A stretch of 64,000 nt of DNA from Microtetraspora sp. NBRC 13810 (GTDB taxonomy: Bacteria; Actinomycetota; Actinomycetes; Streptosporangiales; Streptosporangiaceae). Both the position numbers and the translations under genes were made by a program. Below are positions 59,234 to 64,000 of the stretch, one piece after another. A model generated the notes under the pieces. The model worked only from the letters and a program-made list of their open reading frames with translations, was not told where the DNA came from and searched no databases. How positions within the stretch are numbered: position 1 is the stretch's first letter; every line of letters starts with the position of its first letter. The stretch lies in contig NZ_BSRQ01000002.1 of assembly GCF_030268685.1 (NCBI RefSeq), positions 310,001-374,000 of the forward strand, in the 5' to 3' direction.

Positions 59234-60715
59234 TCAGCCGTAGGACAGGGCCACTCCGTAGAGGAGGTGTTCGAGGGTGTCGTAGGACGGGGTGTCGACC
59301 ACGTCGATGAGGTTCTTCTCGACGGGGACCCGGTGCTCGGTGGCGACCTTGTCGAACAGTGCGGCGTCGGCCGGGCGGAACCCGTGCTCGGCGGCGAGGC
59401 GTTGCAGTTCGGGGTCGGTGGTCAGCAGGCGCCCGACGCGGTCGCCGTTGGAGTCGAGCGGCACCAGGGTGTGCTTGGACAGCACGGTCGGCGACGGGTA
59501 CATGAGCACCATGCCGGGCTTGGTGCGTCCCTGGACGGTGGCGTCCACATACTGCGCCTCATAGATCCAGACCATCGGCGCCGGGCCCATGCCGAGTGAC
59601 AGGTACTCCTCGAACGGGCCCTCGGTGGTGTTGTCGGTGTAGCCCTGGCTGAGGAAGAGCCGGGACAGCAGGGGCAGCACCTTCTTCTCGGCCTCGGCGC
59701 CCTGCACGACCGCGTCGCCGTTCGCGACGTAACCCGCCACGGCCAGGTACATCGCCGCGGAGTTGGAGCTGCGCGGGTCGGTGGTGGAGACCAGGACGTT
59801 CTTCTTGACGGGGTAGGCGGTGTTGCCCTTGAGCTGGTCCCAGCGGGTGTCCTTGGCGACCAGGTCGAGGTAGCGGGCGACGTCGAAGGTCCAGACGGCG
59901 TCGTGCCCGGCCACCCCCGCCTCGGTCAGCAGGTCCGCGATCGGCTGGAAGGTCGCGATCGCCATCGGTGAGGAGAACGGCGTGTACTTGACGCTGACGC
60001 CGCGCTGCCGCTGGATCCGGTCGGCCGCCGGGGCGCTGGACGGGAACGCGAAGTCGTACCGGTCGAGATCGACGGAGGTGGCGATCTGCCGGGACCCGGC
60101 CGGCTGCACCTCGACCCGCACCCCCTGGCGGGCAAGGGCGGCCCGCACCTCCGGGTCGTCGAAGAACGCCCGCTTCTCGGAGCCGACCACGCCGCGCACC
60201 AGGGTGAGCGGGGGCGCGGCCGGAGCCGCCGCCCCGTCCCCGCCGCCGGTCACCACCACGACCACCGCGGCGACCACGACGACCCCCGCCACACCGGCGG
60301 AAAGAAATACCTTGTTCCTGGTGTGCCGTTGTTGATTTCGCGATTTACGAGAGATGTCCGAAGAGTGACTGATTTCTGAATGCTTGATGTCGTCGCTGGT
60401 ATTCGACGGGTTTTCGGGAGCCGGTTCCGGTTGAACGACCGGCGGGACTTCGACCGGCGGGACTTCGACCGGCGCGACTTCGACCGGCGCCGCCGCGGAG
60501 GCTTTCTCCTTCGCCGCCGTTTCCAGTTCCAGCCGGGCCAGACGCTCGACCAGGACGGGGACGAAATCCCGGACGGGATGGCCCTCGAACCGGTGCCGGG
60601 CCGCCCCGATCACGCTCGTGACCTGCTCGGCGGAGTGGGAGTCGGCGAAGACCTCGGTGAGGCGATGGGTCACCCGGCCGATCGCCTGTTCTTCGCGGAC
60701 GGTGTCGCCACTCAA
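59234..60715 (-). CDS. Membrane-anchored protein with helical N-domain and extracellular binding-protein-like domain
   Basis: A 493-residue protein. Residues about 5-65 form a three-helix domain (EQAIGRVTHRLTEVFADSHS, FVPVLVERLARLELE) common at the N-terminus of actinobacterial regulators. A Pro/Glu-rich linker with PVEV repeats (15-base units at about 60436-60490) leads to one transmembrane helix (residues about 135-155). The outer domain (from LVRGVVGSEKRAFFDDPEVR on) resembles periplasmic substrate-binding proteins (DFAFPSSAPAADRIQ, SSNSAAMYLAVAGYVAN). The TTG start at 60715 has AGGAG seven bases upstream and is preferred to ATG 60763. Ligand unknown. Confidence 0.78.
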   Translation of the reverse strand: MSGDTVREEQAIGRVTHRLTEVFADSHSAEQVTSVIGAARHRFEGHPVRDFVPVLVERLARLELETAAKEKASAAAPVEVAPVEVPPVEVPPVVQPEPAPENPSNTSDDIKHSEISHSSDISRKSRNQQRHTRNKVFLSAGVAGVVVVAAVVVVVTGGGDGAAAPAAPPLTLVRGVVGSEKRAFFDDPEVRAALARQGVRVEVQPAGSRQIATSVDLDRYDFAFPSSAPAADRIQRQRGVSVKYTPFSSPMAIATFQPIADLLTEAGVAGHDAVWTFDVARYLDLVAKDTRWDQLKGNTAYPVKKNVLVSTTDPRSSNSAAMYLAVAGYVANGDAVVQGAEAEKKVLPLLSRLFLSQGYTDNTTEGPFEEYLSLGMGPAPMVWIYEAQYVDATVQGRTKPGMVLMYPSPTVLSKHTLVPLDSNGDRVGRLLTTDPELQRLAAEHGFRPADAALFDKVATEHRVPVEKNLIDVVDTPSYDTLEHLLYGVALSYG

Positions 60716-60861
60716 CGGTTTTCTCCTCGGCGTGACATCAGTCAGACAGGGCGGGCCGGTCATTCCCGCCCGCGCCGCGCTGATCTTACCGGGATTTCGG
60801 GCGATTCGATCACTTAATGCGGAATGCCCATATATTGAACTCGTTCACCCGGAGCCATTGT

Positions 60862-61407
60862 TCACAGGGCGCGCTCCTGCAGCAGGAACAGGCTGTAAGC
60901 GGCCACGGAGGTCGAGTCGGCGACCACGCCCTCGCGGACCATCCGCTCGAAGTCCCGCCTGGAGACCCACTCCTGGCGCATGTCCTGCTCGGTGTGCTCG
61001 CGGGCGACCTCGCCCACGGTGAGGCCGGTCGCCAGGTAGACGTGGCAGCCGTTGGTGACCAGGCCGTGCGCGGCGTCGAGCCGGCCGAGCGGGCGCAGCC
61101 CGGCCGCGCGCAGGCCGGTCTCCTCGGCCAGTTCCCTGCGGGCCTCGTCCTCCCGGGTGGCGGCCTCCGCGTGCCCCTGCGGGAAGCTCCACGAGCGGCG
61201 GCCGATCGGGTAGCGGTACTCCTCCACCAGGTGGAAGCCGCCGTCCTCCTCCGGGATGACCAGGACGAAGTCCGGTTTCACCACGTATCCGTACAGGCCG
61301 GGAGAGCCGTCCGGCAACTCGATGCGGTCCTCCCGCACGGTCATCCAGGCGTTGGCGTAGACGACGTCTGAGGAAATCTGCCGGACTTCCGGCCGCATGC
61401 TCGTCAT
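60862..61407 (-). CDS. NUDIX hydrolase
   Basis: A 181-residue NUDIX enzyme that cleaves nucleoside diphosphates linked to another group. The Nudix box is GHAEAATREDEARRELAEET followed by GLRAAG; it is one residue shorter than the consensus before REL, but the catalytic Glu pair is present. LGRLDAAHGLVTNGCHVYLATG and the C-terminal VSRRDFERMVREGVVADSTS resemble ADP-ribose or ADP-sugar pyrophosphatases. ATG 61407 (or 61398). It is encoded divergently from the truncated GntR gene. Confidence 0.9.
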   Translation of the reverse strand: MTSMRPEVRQISSDVVYANAWMTVREDRIELPDGSPGLYGYVVKPDFVLVIPEEDGGFHLVEEYRYPIGRRSWSFPQGHAEAATREDEARRELAEETGLRAAGLRPLGRLDAAHGLVTNGCHVYLATGLTVGEVAREHTEQDMRQEWVSRRDFERMVREGVVADSTSVAAYSLFLLQERAL

Positions 61408-61474
61408 GGCCCCTGATCGTACGGCGATCGACGGGGCCGAACTGTTGACATCGGGCCACCATGTACTGCTAAAT

Positions 61475-61486
61475 CTGTCCAGACAG
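61475..61486. promoter_or_regulatory. GntR-type operator CTGTCCAGACAG
   Basis: Five-base arms around CA, the classic GntR/HutC pattern (nGTCTAGACn), directly downstream of a promoter with TTGACA at 61445-61450 and CTAAAT about 18 bases later. Confidence 0.55.
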
Positions 61487-61510
61487 GTATGTACTACCCA
61501 AAAGGTCGCC

Positions 61511-61702
61511 ATGATTGTCAAACACCGACAGATCGCGAGTGAGCTGGCGGAACGCATCCGCCGCGGCGAGATCGGCAACCGTGACCGGCTTCCCGGTGAA
61601 CTGGAGCTGGCGGAGGAGTTCTCGGTGAGCCGCGGAACCGTACGGCAGGCGCTCGCCACGCTCCAGCAGAACGGGCTGATCGAGACCTCGACCGGCACGT
61701 GA
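61511..61702 (+). CDS. GntR-type winged-helix protein lacking the ligand domain
   Basis: A 63-residue protein that is only the GntR DNA-binding domain: KHRQIASELAERIRRGEIG, LPGELELAEEFSVSRGTVRQ and ALATLQQNGLIETSTGT, then stop. Full GntR/HutC regulators continue for about 170 residues with a UTRA domain; here the sequence is cut just where the linker should start. It keeps a promoter, an operator at 61475 and ribosome binding site AAGG, so a small DNA-binding protein may still be made. Decay product or minimal repressor. Confidence 0.6.
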   Translation: MIVKHRQIASELAERIRRGEIGNRDRLPGELELAEEFSVSRGTVRQALATLQQNGLIETSTGT

Positions 61703-61757
61703 CCAGCCTGCCGCACCCCGAGCACTTCCGGCTGCACCGCACGTTCGGCCGCACCCG

Positions 61758-61874
61758 ATGAGCCCGGCCCGCGACCGCGCCCCGGGCGCCCTCCTCGGCC
61801 GCGCGGCGACCGGGCGGCGCGCGCCGGTGCCCGCCGTCCCAGCGGCGAAGGTCGCGGGGAGCGCCCGTGACTGA
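61758..61874 (+). pseudogene. ADP-ribosylglycohydrolase start remnant
   Basis: An ATG at 61758 opens MSPARDRAPGALLGRAATGR, which matches the beginning of ADP-ribosylglycohydrolases (DRALGALLGLAAGDALG pattern), but the frame turns into Pro/Val-rich sequence and stops after 38 codons. GntR, ADP-ribosylglycohydrolase and PfkB kinase form a common actinobacterial cassette, and this is where the hydrolase should be. Confidence 0.45.
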
Positions 61875-62883
61875 GACGGGACGGGTGATCTCGCTCGGCA
61901 GCATCCTCGTGGACGTCGCGGTCGAGGTGCCCCGGCTGCCCGAGCGCGGCGCGGACGTGCTCGCCACCGCCACCCGCACCCAGGTGGGCGGCGGCTTCAA
62001 CCTCGCCGCCGCGGCGGCCCGGCACGGCGCCCGCTGTGTCTACGGGTCGCCGCACGGGACCGGCCTGCACGGCGACCTCGTCCGGGCCGCGCTGGCGGAG
62101 GAGGGCATCGAGGCGGCCGGCGGGCGCAGGGACGGCGGCGACACCGGGTTCTGCCTGATCATGGTCGAGCCGGACGGGGAACGCACGTTCGTCACGATGC
62201 CCGGCGTGGAGGCGTGCCTCACGCCCGGCGACCTGGCGACCTTACGGCCCGGTCCGGCCGACTTCGTCGCGGTGTCCGGTTACGACCTCGCCTACCCGGT
62301 GAGCGGGCCGGTCCTGGCGGCGTGGCTCACCGGGCTGCCGCCGTACGCGCGGGTCGCGCTGGACCCCGGCCCGCTGGTCGCGGAGATCCCGGCCGACCGG
62401 CTCCGGGCGGCCCTGGGCAGGCTGTCCGTGCTCACCCTCAACCAGCGCGAGGCCCGCCTGCTGGCCACCCCGGCCCGGCCGGACGAGACGGACGGGGCGA
62501 CCGAAACCGGCGGTACCAGCGGGACCGGCAGGGCAGACGGGGCGGGCGCCGGGGTGGACCGGCTGAGCGGTGCCGCGCTGGTCGAGGCGGTGCGGCGGCA
62601 CCCGGCGCTGGCCGCGGACGCGGTCGTCGTCGTGCGCGAGGGGGCGCTGGGCTGCCACGCCGGCGGCGGCCCGCTGGGGGACCGGATCATCGCCGTCCCG
62701 GCGCCCCGGGTGAAGGCCGTGGACACGACGGGAGCCGGTGACGCCCACACCGGGGTCCTGCTCGCCGAACTCGTCTCCGGCACCGCCCTGGACGAGGCGC
62801 TCGTGGCGGCCAACAGGGCGGCGGCCGTCGCGGTGACCCTCCCCGGCTCCGCCACCGCCCCCCGCCGCCCGCCCAGCCCCTGA
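61867..62883 (+). CDS. PfkB family carbohydrate kinase
   Basis: A 338-residue sugar or nucleoside kinase. GRVISLGSILVDVAVEVPRL and QVGGGFNLAAAAARHGA form the N-terminal PfkB signature; KAVDTTGAGDAHTGVLLAEL is the C-terminal signature with the catalytic Asp in GAGD. A Gly/Thr-rich insertion near residue 205-240 lies in the lid region. The GTG start overlaps the hydrolase remnant and has GGGGAG five bases upstream. Likely substrate is ribose or a ribonucleoside, inferred from the usual partner genes. Confidence 0.88.
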   Translation: MTETGRVISLGSILVDVAVEVPRLPERGADVLATATRTQVGGGFNLAAAAARHGARCVYGSPHGTGLHGDLVRAALAEEGIEAAGGRRDGGDTGFCLIMVEPDGERTFVTMPGVEACLTPGDLATLRPGPADFVAVSGYDLAYPVSGPVLAAWLTGLPPYARVALDPGPLVAEIPADRLRAALGRLSVLTLNQREARLLATPARPDETDGATETGGTSGTGRADGAGAGVDRLSGAALVEAVRRHPALAADAVVVVREGALGCHAGGGPLGDRIIAVPAPRVKAVDTTGAGDAHTGVLLAELVSGTALDEALVAANRAAAVAVTLPGSATAPRRPPSP

Positions 62884-62942
62884 CCGGGTCCTCCTCCGCG
62901 CCCCCGCCGCCCGTCCCTCCCCTGACCGGGTCCTCCTCCGCG
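62877..62942. repeat. 24-base direct repeat at the end of the PfkB gene
   Basis: CCCCTGACCGGGTCCTCCTC followed by CGCG occurs at 62877-62900, where it includes the PfkB stop codon, and again at 62919-62942. Confidence 0.75.
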
Positions 62943-62948
62943 GGCCGC

Positions 62949-62996
62949 GACGCGGACGCGGGCCGCGGAGGAGGACGCGCGGCCCGCGTCCGCGTC
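62949..62996. terminator. 19-base-stem hairpin between convergent genes
   Basis: GACGCGGACGCGGGCCGCG pairs perfectly with its complement 10 bases later, between the convergent PfkB and 63008 genes. A second, overlapping stem with the preceding TCCTCCTCCGCGG is possible. Confidence 0.75.
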
Positions 62997-63007
62997 GCCG
63001 AGCCCGG

Positions 63008-63628
63008 TCAGAGGTCGAGGTCGCCGCGGCCGAACCGGTCCTGGAGGAAGCGGCCCTGGTCGCGGAGCGCCTGTTCGTCACCGCGGTGGACCGCTTCGGC
63101 GATCTCGCGCAGTCTGCCGTCGAGCAGGTCGAGCTGGGCGAGCAGTTCCTCGTGCGCGCTGCGCCTGCCCTCGACGCGGCGGGTGAGCGCGTAGGTCCTG
63201 GGCAGGTTGGCGTAGGACTCCAGGCCGGCGGGCAGGTAGTCGCGGATCGTCTGCGACACGACGTGCAGGTGGTCGGGTGAGGAGGTGAGCACCTCCGCGC
63301 GGTCGAGGATGCCGCCGAGCACCTCGGCCAGGCCGGTCAGCCGGTCGAGCACGTCCGCCGGGAAGCGGCCGGACTCGACGGTCCCGCGCACCAGGGCGTC
63401 GAGGTCGGCCCGCAGCCGCCGGGTCTCCACCTCGCCGTGCGAGATCGTCAGCCGCACCCGGTCCGGCGGCGCCAGCAGCGCGCCCACCCCGTACAGCCCG
63501 GCCACCACCACCGGCCACAGGTCGCCGGCGAGGCCCAGGAAGTACCCGACCAGGCCGAGCAGCGCCAGCACGCAGCCGGTGATGTTCCTGGTCGAGCCGA
63601 GATAGGCCAGGGCCCTACTGGTAGCCAC
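63008..63628 (-). CDS. Membrane-anchored helical protein, XpaC-like
   Basis: A 206-residue protein with two N-terminal transmembrane helices (about residues 16-54: GCVLALLGLVGYFLGLAG and LWPVVVAGLYGVGALL) and a long helical cytosolic part (ADLDALVRGTVESGRFPADV, VVSQTIRDYLPAGLESYANL). This resembles the XpaC proteins encoded beside VWA and TelA genes in tellurite-resistance-like clusters, though I am not certain of the family. It overlaps the end of the upstream VWA gene by 14 bases, so they form an operon. Confidence 0.7.
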   Translation of the reverse strand: MATSRALAYLGSTRNITGCVLALLGLVGYFLGLAGDLWPVVVAGLYGVGALLAPPDRVRLTISHGEVETRRLRADLDALVRGTVESGRFPADVLDRLTGLAEVLGGILDRAEVLTSSPDHLHVVSQTIRDYLPAGLESYANLPRTYALTRRVEGRRSAHEELLAQLDLLDGRLREIAEAVHRGDEQALRDQGRFLQDRFGRGDLDL

Positions 63629-64000
63629 GGATCTCCTTGAAAGCCGCGGCGAGCGAGCCGGTGCGGGCGTCGAAGGTGGCGCCGCCGGTGAGCGCGGCCA
63701 GCTTGGTCATCTCGGCCACGTCGCTCTCGCCGAACAGCACGACGAACGTGCGCACCCGCCGCTGTTCCGCGGGCAGCGCCCGGTAGAACGCCTCGAAGGC
63801 GGCGTAGTCGGCGCCCTCGGTGTTCTCGCCGTCGGTCATGAGCACGACGGAGGTGTAGGAGCCGGGAGCGGCGGCGAGCTGCTCCCCCGCCCGCTCGTAC
63901 GCCACGCGCAGGCCGTCGTAGATGGCGGTGCCGCCGCCCTCGCGCAGGCCCTCGGCGAAGCCCCTGATCTGCCGGAGCACCGGCTCGGGCGCCTTCTCCG
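63615..64000 (-). CDS. VWA domain protein, 5' end outside the window
   Basis: The frame is open to the window edge. The visible 128 residues are the C-terminal half of a von Willebrand factor A domain: GGGTAIYDGLRVAYERAG, SVVLMTDGENTEGAD (a MIDAS metal site element) and VRTFVVLFGESDVAEMTKLA, with the end AAFKEIRGYQ. In actinobacteria such VWA domains are often fused behind a substrate-binding domain like that encoded at 59234. Co-transcribed with the XpaC-like gene. Confidence 0.88.
   Translation of the reverse strand, partial: EKAPEPVLRQIRGFAEGLREGGGTAIYDGLRVAYERAGEQLAAAPGSYTSVVLMTDGENTEGADYAAFEAFYRALPAEQRRVRTFVVLFGESDVAEMTKLAALTGGATFDARTGSLAAAFKEIRGYQ

Overview
The window reads as chromosomal DNA of a filamentous, high-GC actinobacterium, most likely of the Streptosporangiales (Nonomuraea/Streptosporangium-like). 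Signs are the very high third-position GC, frequent GTG and TTG starts, tightly coupled gene pairs with 1-4 base overlaps, several apparently leaderless genes, two Ser/Thr protein kinases, an AfsR/SARP regulator, DUF574 methyltransferases, spore-associated-protein-A-like domains and many secreted enzymes. I see no tRNA, rRNA, CRISPR array, complete insertion sequence or phage module.

Region by region. 1-6.2 kb: end of a Ser/Thr kinase, an oxidoreductase divergent from a TetR regulator with a clear shared operator, a methyltransferase, a DUF4253 protein and a SpoIIE-type phosphatase fused to an anti-sigma kinase domain. 6.2-11.7 kb: two secreted peptidoglycan hydrolases (amidase and M23 peptidase) that end in the same SapA-like domain and flank an AfsR-type regulator. 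12-16.5 kb: a kinase/WD40 fusion, then a zinc-starvation locus in which a COG0523 (Mrf-like) protein is divergent from four cysteine-poor ribosomal protein paralogues (L33, L28, S14, L32) across a Zur-like box. 16.7-20.6 kb: a sulfonate uptake and desulfonation operon (ssuBACD-like). 20.7-29 kb: secreted sugar dehydrogenase with CBM2, two secreted proteins of unknown function sharing a duplicated promoter module, AraC/aldo-keto reductase pair, DUF305 lipoprotein and a chitin/cellulose-active AA10 monooxygenase. 29-35.6 kb: hypothetical protein, DUF574 methyltransferase and a 1431-residue secreted GH87-type alpha-1,3-glucanase with discoidin, FN3, CARDB and CBM modules. 35.6-37.5 kb: YtrA-type GntR regulator with an ABC transporter. 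37.5-43.7 kb: IclR-controlled 2-hydroxyacid/glyoxylate locus (MatC-type permease, FAD/Fe-S dehydrogenase, class V aminotransferase).

43.8-50.3 kb is the accessory part. A NiCoT transporter is followed by gene fragments (NUDIX end, NmrA start, NmrA end with frameshift, epoxide hydrolase piece) around an intact CutA gene and a divergent module of an XRE/TPR regulator and three overlapping small genes of unknown function with a GTCCCC repeat operator between them. 50.3-64 kb returns to ordinary genes: an acyltransferase, a methyltransferase, TatA, an FAD protein, a peptidase S10 remnant, the tyrosine-degradation operon hppD-hmgA-hyp-fahA, a membrane-anchored substrate-binding-like protein, a NUDIX hydrolase, a decayed GntR/ADP-ribosylglycohydrolase/PfkB cassette in which only the kinase is intact, and the start of a VWA/XpaC-like cluster running off the end.

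The best candidates for undescribed biology are the XRE/TPR plus three-small-gene module (45.98-48.26 kb), the SapA-domain hydrolase pair around the AfsR regulator, and the secreted protein built of nine-residue repeats with its duplicated promoter. All calls come from reading the sequence; no database search was run.
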